Source: Clostridiales bacterium UBA1775 (GTDB lineage: Bacteria > Bacillota > Clostridia > Monoglobales > Firm-18). From it: DNA of 44,927 bases. Where the stretch lies: contig DCGP01000012.1 in NCBI GenBank assembly GCA_002314595.1, forward strand, positions 231 to 45,157. Direction: 5' to 3'. The notes under the pieces were generated by a model, which worked only from the letters and a program-made list of their open reading frames with translations, searched no databases and was not told the DNA's origin. The translations under genes were made by a program, and so were the position numbers. Positions 1 to 6,275 of the stretch are shown piece by piece (position 1 is the first letter of the stretch; each line of letters starts with the position of its first letter).

Positions 1-25
1 GGTTCAAGTCCAACTTGAGGAGCCA
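1..25 (+). tRNA. tRNA, 3' fragment cut by the window edge
   Basis: The first bases read as a T-loop (TTCAAGT at 3-9), the 3' half of the T stem (10-14), the 3' acceptor strand TTGAGGA (15-21), a G discriminator (22) and an encoded CCA (23-25). The anticodon lies upstream of the window, so the amino acid cannot be read. A G discriminator with a 5' acceptor inferred as UCCUCAA would be compatible with tRNA-Asn, but that is a guess. Integrative elements commonly insert at tRNA 3' ends, and the next 3.6 kb looks like such an element in decay. Confidence 0.75.
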
Positions 26-35
26 CAAAGGAATA

Positions 36-60
36 GAAAAAAGATATCATGTCTTTTTTC
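36..60 (+). terminator. A/T-rich hairpin after the tRNA, probable terminator
   Basis: GAAAAAAGA (36-44) pairs perfectly with TCTTTTTTC (52-60) around a 7-base loop, 11 bases after the tRNA CCA. The 3' arm itself supplies the U-run, as in many low-GC tRNA terminators. Confidence 0.5.
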
Positions 61-73
61 TCAGTGAAATCAA

Positions 74-105
74 GGGTTTGCGGAGATTTTCGCAAATCCT
101 TTTTT
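74..105 (+). terminator. Intrinsic terminator (second hairpin downstream of the tRNA)
   Basis: GGGTTTGCG (74-82) pairs with CGCAAATCC (91-99) with one G-T wobble and an 8-base loop, followed by six T residues (100-105). It is stronger than the hairpin at 36-60 and probably ends transcription from the tRNA. Confidence 0.75.
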
Positions 106-135
106 CACATTAAAATCAAGGATATCCACCTGAGA

Positions 136-280
136 TTTAGAGGATACGAACCAACGAACAAGAAAAATTGATGATTTGGCAAGGAAAAATCAATTGAAAC
201 AGCATCAACAGAGATACTCGAATTACATGGAATATAAAAAAGATATTCTTACCTTTTTAGGAGGTTTGAACCAACGACAA
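136..280 (+). repeat. Imperfect direct repeat in the non-coding stretch 106-296
   Basis: The unit at 136-160 and the unit at 256-280 share TTTAG, then AGG, then a GAACCAACGA core, 120 bases apart. Between them AATTGAT (166-172) and ATCAATT (189-195) can form a short hairpin. No open frame with a ribosome-binding site is visible here. The position between a tRNA 3' end and decayed element genes suggests leftover element-end sequence, but no family is recognised. Confidence 0.35.
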
Positions 281-296
281 CTAAATAGATAGATTT

Positions 297-336
297 AGAG
301 GATAATTTCAAAAAATGAAGTTATCCTCTTTTTTTA
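297..336 (+). terminator. Intrinsic terminator
   Basis: AGAGGATAA (297-305) pairs perfectly with TTATCCTCT (321-329), with further pairing of TTCA and TGAA inside, followed by a run of seven T residues (329-335). No gene is visible between it and the previous terminator, so its parent transcript may have been lost by deletion. Confidence 0.75.
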
Positions 337-368
337 TAGCCAAAAATAATATGAAAGAAGGAATCGAA

Positions 369-1037
369 ATGAACAAAAACATTATACTTACGGAACTGCT
401 TAGAAAACTTCCGGAAATGGAAGATGTCTTCTATGAACTCAAAGATGATAAGCTTCGAGTTTACATTAAAGACAACGGATGATTTGATGTAAGGCAATCA
501 GGAGGAATAACAACTTATGCTGATACGGTTTTCAATGAAAAGTTTAATAAAACAGAAAACATTGTTGCAGATGAGGTTAGAGAAATCATAGAATACTTAA
601 GTGCATATGAAAAAGCTACGGAATTAATAGTGCCGGATTTGTCGGAAAGATATAAAAAGCTCGCTGAATTTAACAATTGCGTTTTAGCGGCAAAGGAAGT
701 TGATGATGGAAGAGGTTTTGAATTTGTAACATGGAACTATGAAAATGATAATTTATACTATGGTCATTATTATGGAAACGACTATGTTGGGGCAAAAGAA
801 GATTTTGCAACACGAAGTACTCTGATAAACGAAGATAAGATTTTTACCAATGACGAATTATTTTCTATAAGCAGATGTCTGGAAGATACATTAAACGGAG
901 CTTACAAATTAGATTATGATGAACAAGAGATTTTGAATGACTTGCTTGAAAGAATCAAATCGTCAATACCTGATTACAACGAAAGATGTATTTCGTTAGA
1001 TGAACAAGATAATTCCGAAATGGGTTTAAGTATGTGA
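369..1037 (+). pseudogene. Integrative-element accessory gene broken by one in-frame TGA
   Basis: An ATG at 369 behind an AAGAAGGAA ribosome-binding site opens a frame that hits TGA at 480-482 and then continues in the same frame without another stop to TGA at 1035-1037. The whole gene would be about 222 codons. The residues around the stop (KDNG-stop-FDVRQSGG) read naturally if TGA were TGG (Trp), so a single G-to-A change is the simplest explanation. Downstream text such as YKKLAEFN and GFEFVTW resembles small accessory proteins of clostridial conjugative elements; no function is known to me. A GTG at 630 could restart a 135-residue remnant, but has no good ribosome-binding site. It ends 12 bases before the ArdA start and was probably co-transcribed with it. 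Neighbouring genes use TGA as a normal stop, so recoding is unlikely. Confidence 0.7.
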
Positions 1038-1049
1038 GGAGTGAAGAAA

Positions 1050-2216
1050 ATGATAAAAGTAAATATAAGATTCAACCAATACCTTGGAGGTATAGAATTT
1101 CCTTGTGATGAAATTTACTTAAAAAGAGTTTTAGAAAGCATGCATGTTCCTGAGAATATAATCCTAAAGCCTGAGATAATCGTTACGGATATTGATAACT
1201 TTGATGAGTTGAACACGCTTAAAGATAAGTTTGTTAATTTGGATGAACTAAATTATCTGGCAAAGAGGCTTGTATCGTTTGATAAAATGGAACTTGATAC
1301 ATTTAAAGCAGGCGTTATAAACGGACATGTGGAGGATATGAAGGATTTAATAAACTTAACATTTAACCCAAACAAGTACATTTTGATTAAAAATCTAAGT
1401 AATCCGGAATCTATTGGAAAACGATATTATTTAGCAAAGAACCTTATGGCTTCCGAAAAAGAACTTTTGGAAACTGATTTTGACAAAATCGGCAAACAAG
1501 TAATTGCATCAGGAAATACTAAACTTACTCCGTATGGAATGCTTATAAATAATAATGATGTTGATTTTGAAGAGGTATATAACGGAAAGACATTCCCGGC
1601 ATACGGATACAGCACATATTCTTTTCTTGCAGAAATAACTTATGGTGATAATACAGAATATGTATATATGCCGGATGATGATATTGTCATTGACAAGGCA
1701 GTAAAAAGGCTCGGTGCAGAATCGTTAAAAGATTGTTTGATTGATATTGAATACGGTGATTTATCCGATTATGAATGGTTTGAAAAGATCAAGGGAATAA
1801 CATATACAGAAGGCTTAAAAGAAGCAAACAGAGTTCTTGATTATTTTGATGAACTTTCAAACTATGACATCGAAAAATTAAAATCACTAACAGAATTTGC
1901 AAACAGGTCTGATGGAGAAACAATAATAAAGCTTATCAAAAATATTTCGGAGTTTGATTATTTTCCCGATGTAAATGATATGGATGAATTGGGTAGAGCT
2001 TTGATAGCACAAGAAGATGAATATCTTATCCACGAAGATATTTCTGACTATTTTATGTACGAGCAGTATGCAGAAGATGTGATGAGAGATTATGACCTCA
2101 AGTTTACAATGAATGGTGCTGTAGTATTAAAGGGACAAACACTGACTGAAATTATAGGAGGACAGATTGAACAAGAGGAAGATTTGAAAGACGATTTTGA
2201 TATGACGATGATGTGA
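1050..2216 (+). CDS. ArdA-like antirestriction protein (long form)
   Basis: 388 residues from the ATG at 1050, chosen because GAGGAG at 1036-1041 is spaced 8 bases from it. The protein is very acidic, as expected of DNA-mimicking antirestriction proteins. The block LDELNYLAKRL followed by a VEDMKDLINLTFN stretch, and the C-terminal pattern EDISDYFMYEQYAEDVM then FTMNGAVV, resemble the ArdA proteins of Firmicute conjugative elements, which protect incoming DNA from type I restriction enzymes. Classical ArdA is about 165 residues; this is more than twice that, and the middle part (about residues 130-330) is divergent. It follows the broken accessory gene closely and precedes recombinase debris, so it is a survivor of a decayed mobile element. 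The family call rests on recognised motifs, not on an alignment. Confidence 0.65.
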   Translation: MIKVNIRFNQYLGGIEFPCDEIYLKRVLESMHVPENIILKPEIIVTDIDNFDELNTLKDKFVNLDELNYLAKRLVSFDKMELDTFKAGVINGHVEDMKDLINLTFNPNKYILIKNLSNPESIGKRYYLAKNLMASEKELLETDFDKIGKQVIASGNTKLTPYGMLINNNDVDFEEVYNGKTFPAYGYSTYSFLAEITYGDNTEYVYMPDDDIVIDKAVKRLGAESLKDCLIDIEYGDLSDYEWFEKIKGITYTEGLKEANRVLDYFDELSNYDIEKLKSLTEFANRSDGETIIKLIKNISEFDYFPDVNDMDELGRALIAQEDEYLIHEDISDYFMYEQYAEDVMRDYDLKFTMNGAVVLKGQTLTEIIGGQIEQEEDLKDDFDMTMM

Positions 2217-2229
2217 AAGGAGAAAGCAA

Positions 2230-2307
2230 ATGGAGCAAATACTTAAATATGCAATAGAAAATAATGCATCGGATGTTCATATTACTGAAAATATGCTAAA
2301 CCTGTAA
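2230..2307 (+). pseudogene. N-terminal scrap of a PilT/type IV pilus ATPase-like gene
   Basis: A 25-codon frame opens with ATG after AAAGGAGAAAGC and reads MEQILKYAIENNASDVHIT, which matches the start of PilT-type twitching ATPases (the ASDVHIT segment is characteristic). After HITEN it departs from the family and stops at TAA 2305-2307. The rest of the gene is missing and a recombinase C-terminus begins two bases later, so this looks like a deletion junction. It may still be translated as a short peptide because the ribosome-binding site is intact. Confidence 0.5.
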
Positions 2308-2308
2308 A

Positions 2309-2644
2309 ATGAGGAGGTTAAATCATCAAATATTCGATGTAATACAGAGGGAGGTCAGCAAGAGAGCTGATTCAGATGAAATAGAAGAAAAATGCAAAGA
2401 AATATATGAAAAGATTGCTGCTTATAAAGAAAAATTGAAAAAACTTGAAATAAAGAAACAGTCATCACAAACAGGAACCAAGAAACTAAGAGAAATATGT
2501 GATGCCTTGGATGATATGAAAATGGAATTTGAGGAATACGATGACACAATAGTCAGAAGACTTATAAGCAAAATCAAGGTAATGGATAGAAATACAATAA
2601 TAATTACATTCTGTGGAAGCATAGATGTAGAACAAAAACTCTGA
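2309..2644 (+). pseudogene. C-terminal fragment of a large serine recombinase
   Basis: The 111-residue frame has a long coiled-coil-like stretch (IEEKCKEIYEKIAAYKEKLKKLEIKK) followed by YDDTIVRRLISKIKVMDRN and a beta-strand-like ending. This is the layout of the extreme C-terminus of large serine recombinases of Firmicute transposons and integrative elements, where the coiled coil precedes an FDDTLVRxLIExxKV-type motif. The catalytic resolvase domain, zinc domain and about 400 upstream residues are absent. The ATG at 2309 sits just inside the junction with the PilT scrap and is probably fortuitous. The fragment identifies the 300-3650 region as a decayed integrative element with no working integrase in the window. 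Confidence 0.65.
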
Positions 2645-2645
2645 T

Positions 2646-2843
2646 ATGAGTTACTATGAAATAATAATCAGATATGACAGAAATATAAGTGACCTTATAA
2701 GCTTTAAAATAAATGGCTTTGTAAATGATTCTAATGATATCGTAAATGAAGCAATTAGACAAGGCTTTATAGGAAATGAAAATCGCAAACATGTGATAAT
2801 TGCAAGAGCTGTATCAGAATATGAATATGAATATATAAAATGA
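2646..2843 (+). CDS. Small hypothetical protein of the integrative-element remnant
   Basis: 65 residues, starting one base after the recombinase fragment stop. It is hydrophilic, begins MSYYEIIIRYDRN, has no transmembrane segment and ends in a run of Glu and Tyr. There is no strong ribosome-binding site, so translation may depend on coupling to the upstream fragment. A good terminator follows within 10 bases, which supports this being the real last gene of a unit. Function is not recognised. Confidence 0.5.
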   Translation: MSYYEIIIRYDRNISDLISFKINGFVNDSNDIVNEAIRQGFIGNENRKHVIIARAVSEYEYEYIK

Positions 2844-2849
2844 AATGAT

Positions 2850-2875
2850 AGCCGTCCAATGGGCGGTTTTGTTTT
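2850..2875 (+). terminator. Intrinsic terminator
   Basis: AGCCGTCC (2850-2857) pairs with GGGCGGTT (2861-2868) around a 3-base loop and is followed by TTTGTTTT. It closes the unit ending at 2843. Confidence 0.7.
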
Positions 2876-2898
2876 GAAATTTGAAAGGAGACCAACTT

Positions 2899-3642
2899 AT
2901 GTGCACTGAAAAAATATTAAATGCCACAAGCCTGTCCGAAATACTTTCTGCAATAGAGGAATTCTGTAAAGAGTCATATAAATTTGAAGATGATGAGATT
3001 TGCATTCGATTAAAAAACGAAGTTGATGAAAAATATGAAAGTGATATTCATTCTTTGCTTTCGGCATACTTGTGCGTATGCGAAGATAAAGACGAAGTGA
3101 TTGATGCATTATACGAATTTGTAAGCAATTGTAGTGGGTTTGAAAAAACAACCGAAGAAAATACAATGCAAGTCACAAAGCAGGAATTTGAAGAGGTTTT
3201 GGACGAATGTGAGGAGAAATGTGCAGTTAAATCTTGTATTGAAAGAGAGAATACAATTATTTTGACAGAGGCTGATATGGAAAATAAATATCGTGAGTTT
3301 TCTATGAGAATTAGAAATAACTCTATTTGTGAAATTCTCCCGAAAATTGATAAGTCTTTTGATCATAAACAATATATCGCTGAAGAATTGGGTTTAATTT
3401 TATATGATGTGCTTAGAACAAAAATGGATAAAGAATACCTACGACATGAAATGGAAAGATATATTCCGGATACAAGAAATGATGAACGAGATATTCGAAC
3501 ATTATTTAAGTTATACTTTTATGATGTAGTGCTTTATCATGAGCGTAAACCCGGAATATATACTGTAATTGATGAGCATATTAAAAGAGTATATGTTTTG
3601 GGATTCTTCAGGAGAATAATTATAGAGTATCTTAGTGAATAA
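2899..3642 (+). CDS. Hypothetical acidic protein, element cargo
   Basis: 247 residues from the ATG at 2899. GAAAGGAG at 2883-2890 is 8 bases upstream, which favours this ATG over the TTG at 2881 that opens the longest frame. The protein is charged and mostly helical, with many Cys residues (for example CEEKCAVKSC near residue 105) but no regular zinc-finger spacing. There is no signal peptide or membrane segment. The first half (about 1-80) and the second half (about 135-247) look like separate helical domains. No family is recognised. It lies between a terminator and a promoter, so it may be a single-gene unit. Confidence 0.6.
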   Translation: MCTEKILNATSLSEILSAIEEFCKESYKFEDDEICIRLKNEVDEKYESDIHSLLSAYLCVCEDKDEVIDALYEFVSNCSGFEKTTEENTMQVTKQEFEEVLDECEEKCAVKSCIERENTIILTEADMENKYREFSMRIRNNSICEILPKIDKSFDHKQYIAEELGLILYDVLRTKMDKEYLRHEMERYIPDTRNDERDIRTLFKLYFYDVVLYHERKPGIYTVIDEHIKRVYVLGFFRRIIIEYLSE

Positions 3643-3697
3643 TATAAAATATAGAACAACAATGTAGAATGGATTAAAAAATTGTACATAATATGAA

Positions 3698-3726
3698 TTG
3701 TATTTTAAAAAAATTTATGGTATAAT
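3698..3726 (+). promoter_or_regulatory. Sigma-A promoter with extended -10
   Basis: TTGTAT (3698-3703), 17 bases, TATAAT (3721-3726), with TG at the extended -10 position. The start would fall near 3733, about 24 bases before the nuclease start codon. Confidence 0.75.
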
Positions 3727-3756
3727 ATTTATAAATAATTCTTTGGAGTGTTTGAT

Positions 3757-4779
3757 ATGAGTGATTTGATTAGTAATAATATGATTTCAGAAATTAAGGA
3801 ACTGTTAAAGCTTGCTCGTGAAAGGGTGGCTGTTTCTGTTAATACAGAACTATTATCTACGTATTGGAATATTGGTGAAATTATTGTAAAGTATGAGCAA
3901 AAAGATAATAACAAAGCAGAATATGGAAAGCAGACATTAAAAGAAATGTCACAATCACTTACAGCTGAATTCGGCAAAGGTTTTTCGAGATCAAATCTTC
4001 AAAATATGAGAGCTTTTTATTTGAATTATGAAAAATGCCAGACAGTGTCTGGCAAATTATCATGGTCGCATTATTGTGAGCTTTTATGTATTTCTGATAA
4101 AGATAAAAGGAGCTTTTACGAAAAGGAAGCCGAGAATGCAGGTTGGTCTATCAGGGAACTAAGAAGACAGATTGCAACATCTTTATATGAACGTTTGTTG
4201 TTATCTGACGGAAAAGGAAACAAAGAAACGGTTATTGCACTTTCGAAAAAAGGTATTGAAATGGCAGAGCCGAGTGATATGATAAAGGATCCTTATGTGT
4301 TTGAATTTTTGGGGTTTCCGGAAAATAAACCAATGCTTGAAAGTGACCTAGAAAAAGCACTTGTGGCACAGATTGAAAAATTCCTTCTTGAACTCGGCAG
4401 AGGCTTTATGTTTGTTGGAACGCAACAAAGAGTGACTTTGAATAATACACACTACTATGTTGATATGGTTTTCTATAATAAAATATTGCACGCCTATGTG
4501 CTTGTTGAATTAAAAACGGTAAAACTAATGCCCGAAGCTGTCGGACAGTTAAATATGTATCTCAATTATTATGCAGAAGAGGTTAATGATGAGCATGACA
4601 ATCCACCAATAGGTATAATTCTTTGTACCGATAAAGATAGTATTGCTGCTGAATATGCTTTAGGAGGCTTGTCGAATAACATATTTGCTTCAAGATATAT
4701 TTCGTACATTCCGGATAAAGAACTGTTAATAAAACAGGTGGAAGCAGTTTTGGAAGATTGGCATAATAAAGATAAATAA
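3757..4779 (+). CDS. PDDEXK nuclease domain protein, DUF1016/YhcG family
   Basis: 340 residues from ATG 3757, which has TTGGAG 8 bases upstream; the TTG at 3748 overlaps that site. The N-terminal half has the helical DUF1016 N-domain (ELLSTYWNIGEIIVKYEQ, YGKQTLKEMSQSLTAEFGKGFS, SWSHYCELL). The C-terminal half carries the PD-(D/E)XK nuclease core: D236 in YYVDMVFYN, then E251 and K253 in VELKTVKL, with a following GQLNMYLNYY helix. The length is usual for the family. DUF1016 proteins are widespread accessory nucleases, often near restriction systems or mobile DNA; their cellular target is not settled. It has its own promoter and terminator, so it is a single-gene unit at the edge of the decayed element. 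Confidence 0.88.
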   Translation: MSDLISNNMISEIKELLKLARERVAVSVNTELLSTYWNIGEIIVKYEQKDNNKAEYGKQTLKEMSQSLTAEFGKGFSRSNLQNMRAFYLNYEKCQTVSGKLSWSHYCELLCISDKDKRSFYEKEAENAGWSIRELRRQIATSLYERLLLSDGKGNKETVIALSKKGIEMAEPSDMIKDPYVFEFLGFPENKPMLESDLEKALVAQIEKFLLELGRGFMFVGTQQRVTLNNTHYYVDMVFYNKILHAYVLVELKTVKLMPEAVGQLNMYLNYYAEEVNDEHDNPPIGIILCTDKDSIAAEYALGGLSNNIFASRYISYIPDKELLIKQVEAVLEDWHNKDK

Positions 4780-4810
4780 GCAAAAAATAATTTGCAAATC
4801 AGGTTGATAG

Positions 4811-5035
4811 TTCGGATATCTTTATTGGTCGGCTTTTGCACGTCGGAACAAGCGGAAAATCGCTCGTTCCGATTTTTTTGTATAAAATCGGAACTCACCT
4901 AAACCGCTGTTCCTCCTTTTTCGCAAAAAGTCACGCTCGGTTTGCCTGTTCGTTTGTAAACGCACTCACAACGTCAAACTGTCGCTACCAACTTTTTGCG
5001 ACTTATTCGGATATCTTTATTGTTCGGCTTTTGCA
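4811..5035 (+). repeat. 30-bp direct repeat pair flanking a hairpin-rich stretch
   Basis: TTCGGATATCTTTATTG followed by one variable base and TCGGCTTTTGCA occurs at 4811-4840 and 5006-5035, 29 of 30 bases identical. Between the copies are the terminator at 4843-4879 and an 11-base inverted repeat (TCGCAAAAAGT near 4919-4929 and ACTTTTTGCGA at 4991-5001). The frames that cross this stretch have no ribosome-binding site and no family resemblance, so I treat 4780-5096 as non-coding. It may be a small non-autonomous element or a segmental duplication. Confidence 0.6.
4843..4879 (+). terminator. Intrinsic terminator of the DUF1016 gene
   Basis: TCGGAAC (4843-4849) and AGCG (4851-4854) pair with CGCT (4861-4864) and GTTCCGA (4866-4872), with a single A-C mismatch, followed by seven T residues. 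Confidence 0.75.
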
Positions 5036-5037
5036 AA

Positions 5038-5069
5038 CAACCTATTGTGAATGCAATAGGTTGTTTTTT
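5038..5069 (+). terminator. Intrinsic terminator, first copy of a repeated hairpin
   Basis: CAACCTATTG (5038-5047) pairs perfectly with CAATAGGTTG (5054-5063) around TGAATG, followed by six T residues. The same stem and loop recur at 5999-6026 after the stalk-domain gene. Confidence 0.75.
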
Positions 5070-5096
5070 GTTTTAAAAAATGTGTATAAATAAGTA

Positions 5097-5125
5097 TTGT
5101 ATTTTTAGAAAATTTATGATATAAT
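5097..5125 (+). promoter_or_regulatory. Sigma-A promoter with extended -10, driving the candidate RNA
   Basis: TTGTAT (5097-5102), 17 bases, TATAAT (5120-5125), with TG at the extended position. The predicted start near 5131-5133 coincides with the first base of the long hairpin at 5132. Confidence 0.75.
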
Positions 5126-5131
5126 AATTTT

Positions 5132-5293
5132 GCCAAACAAAATCGAATATTTTAGCACAATAGTGTGTGTTTTTATGCCTTTGGTAAAAATACAGGCTCT
5201 ATTTCTGCATACTATTTGTGCTAATGTAGATTTTGTTTGGCGACAATTCGGAGCTTGCGTTTTTCGTGCGTCAGCTTCGGTTGGCGCATTTTT
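5132..5293 (+). ncRNA. Candidate small structured RNA (promoter, long hairpin, terminator)
   Basis: From the predicted transcription start, GCCAAACAAAATC (5132-5144) pairs perfectly with GATTTTGTTTGGC (5229-5241). After an asymmetric internal loop (7 and 4 bases), TTAGCACAA (5152-5160) pairs with TTGTGCTAA (5216-5224), and TAGT with ACTA extends the stem. The apical part contains TTTTTA (5170-5175) and TAAAAA (5185-5190). A terminator follows: TGCGTCA (5267-5273) with TGGCGCA (5282-5288), then five T residues. The unit of about 160 bases looks like an independent RNA. It has no SRP GGAAG loop or T-box motif, and its internal loop is smaller than a typical 6S RNA bubble. It could instead be an attenuated leader of the stalk-domain gene at 5375, or a MITE with 13-bp ends. 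Confidence 0.5.
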
Positions 5294-5336
5294 AAATTTA
5301 AGAGGATTCTTTTAAAGGAGGGGGTCCTTACAAAAA

Positions 5337-5378
5337 ATGCAATATTACTATAATAGAATGGAGATTTTGACAAAATGA
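5337..5378 (+). CDS. Candidate 13-codon leader ORF coupled to the stalk-domain gene
   Basis: ATG 5337 opens a 13-residue frame (MQYYYNRMEILTK) whose TGA stop (5376-5378) overlaps the ATG of the next gene. Upstream is AAAGGAGG, which can fold into a small hairpin AAGGA/TCCTT (5315-5319 with 5325-5329). The Tyr-rich sequence and stop-start overlap suggest translational coupling, but a frame this short could arise by chance. Confidence 0.3.
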   Translation: MQYYYNRMEILTK

Positions 5379-5935
5379 AGAAGTTATCTAAAAAATCAAT
5401 TTTAAGCTATGTATCAGGATTTCTTACAGCAATATTATTAACTGTCGGAATAGTGGTGTATGCTTCAACAACAAAAACAATACAAGCAGAATTCAGTAAT
5501 ATTAAAGTTTATATTGATAATGTTCTTGTAGATTTAAAGGACGCAAATGGGTCAACTGTTGAGCCTTTCATTTGTGATGGAACAACATATTTACCGGTTC
5601 GTGGAGTCGCAAGTGCACTTGGCTGTCAAGTTGAGTGGGATGAAGCAACCCAAAGTGTAAAGTTGTATAAGAATGTTGCTTCTAGTGATATATACCAATC
5701 AGAAGGACAAACAACGGCAAGTTTAGGATATGAGCAAATTTATAACGAGTATTCAAAGAAAATTAAGGACGCAGCACCTAATGTTGGTATTTCAGAACTA
5801 GCAGAAATTTCAAATGAAGGTATTGGAAAAATGGCTAAATATATGTTAAAAGCACAGGGAAAAGACGGACAGTACGAAACATATCAAGAATGGGCCGGAA
5901 AGTTAATGGATGTATATTTAAAAGAGGCTAGATAA
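5375..5935 (+). CDS. Exported stalk-domain (copper amine oxidase N-domain) protein
   Basis: 186 residues. Residues 1-30 are a Lys-rich start plus hydrophobic stretch (FLTAILLTVGIVVYAS) that fits a signal peptide or membrane anchor. Residues about 40-97 are one copper amine oxidase N-terminal-like (stalk) domain: IKVYIDNVLVDL, TTYLPVRGVASALGCQVEWDEATQSVKL, the usual signature in clostridial secreted proteins. The rest (about 98-186) is helical and hydrophilic with no known motif. Despite the domain name, such proteins are not oxidases; the domain is thought to mediate extracellular attachment or assembly. A GGAG at 5360-5363 is 11 bases upstream of the ATG. The gene is bracketed by two copies of the same terminator hairpin. 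Confidence 0.85.
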   Translation: MKKLSKKSILSYVSGFLTAILLTVGIVVYASTTKTIQAEFSNIKVYIDNVLVDLKDANGSTVEPFICDGTTYLPVRGVASALGCQVEWDEATQSVKLYKNVASSDIYQSEGQTTASLGYEQIYNEYSKKIKDAAPNVGISELAEISNEGIGKMAKYMLKAQGKDGQYETYQEWAGKLMDVYLKEAR

Positions 5936-5998
5936 TCGCATTATAGGTTTACATTCTGAGAGCATTTATTATATTTTATATAAACAATATATTTGAAA

Positions 5999-6032
5999 GC
6001 AACCTATTGTGAATGCAATAGGTTGCTTTTTT
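5999..6032 (+). terminator. Intrinsic terminator, second copy of the repeated hairpin
   Basis: GCAACCTATTG (5999-6009) pairs perfectly with CAATAGGTTGC (6016-6026) around TGAATG, then six T residues. It matches the hairpin at 5038-5063 across its 10-bp stem and loop. The following 6033-6210 is A/T-rich and holds nothing I can identify. Confidence 0.8.
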
Positions 6033-6221
6033 ATGTAAAAGGCTTGCTTTTAGTGTTTTTGATGAAAAAAATGCTTAATTTTGCTAATTTGGGTTGGGTA
6101 ATTATTGAAATCTATTTACTTTTTTGATGAAATATGATAATATATGAATAAAGTTGAGATTGATTATCGGCAAAAGGAAAGCCTATAATTTAGGATTATA
6201 TGATTTTAGAGGTGAGTATAT

Positions 6222-6275
6222 TTGTCTGACTTTTTGACCGTCAAATATATGGTTTTTAAAGGAAAGATACGGTGA
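6222..6275 (+). CDS. Candidate 17-codon leader ORF overlapping the nagA start
   Basis: A TTG at 6222, with AGAGGTGAG seven bases upstream, opens a frame reading MSDFLTVKYMVFKGKIR and ends at TGA 6273-6275, overlapping the GTG start of nagA (GGTGA). The start region lies in an inverted repeat, TATATTTG (6217-6224) with CAAATATA (6242-6249), which could hide or expose the nagA ribosome-binding site. It could be a coupled leader peptide or chance. Confidence 0.3.
   Translation: MSDFLTVKYMVFKGKIR

Noticed and set aside
369..1037. TGA recoding as Trp or selenocysteine
   Set aside because: Other genes in the window end normally at TGA with the next start overlapping it, Trp is otherwise TGG, and no selenocysteine insertion hairpin is apparent after 482.
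3757..4779. Complete restriction-modification or toxin-antitoxin system around the DUF1016 nuclease
   Set aside because: No methyltransferase, specificity subunit or antitoxin-like partner lies beside it; it has its own promoter and terminator.
4836..5093. 85-residue frame across the repeat block
   Set aside because: It crosses two terminator hairpins and repeats, with no ribosome-binding site or family resemblance.
5132..5241. 6S RNA
   Set aside because: The internal loop is too small and asymmetric, and I see no conserved 6S bubble sequence; kept only as an unidentified RNA.
5130..5315. 61-residue frame across the candidate RNA
   Set aside because: It has no ribosome-binding site, an odd composition, and the DNA is better explained by the long perfect stem and terminator.
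6120..6271. Cyclic-di-GMP or other known riboswitch before nagA
   Set aside because: GGCAAA-like bases occur but the surrounding conserved core and stems of the class do not.
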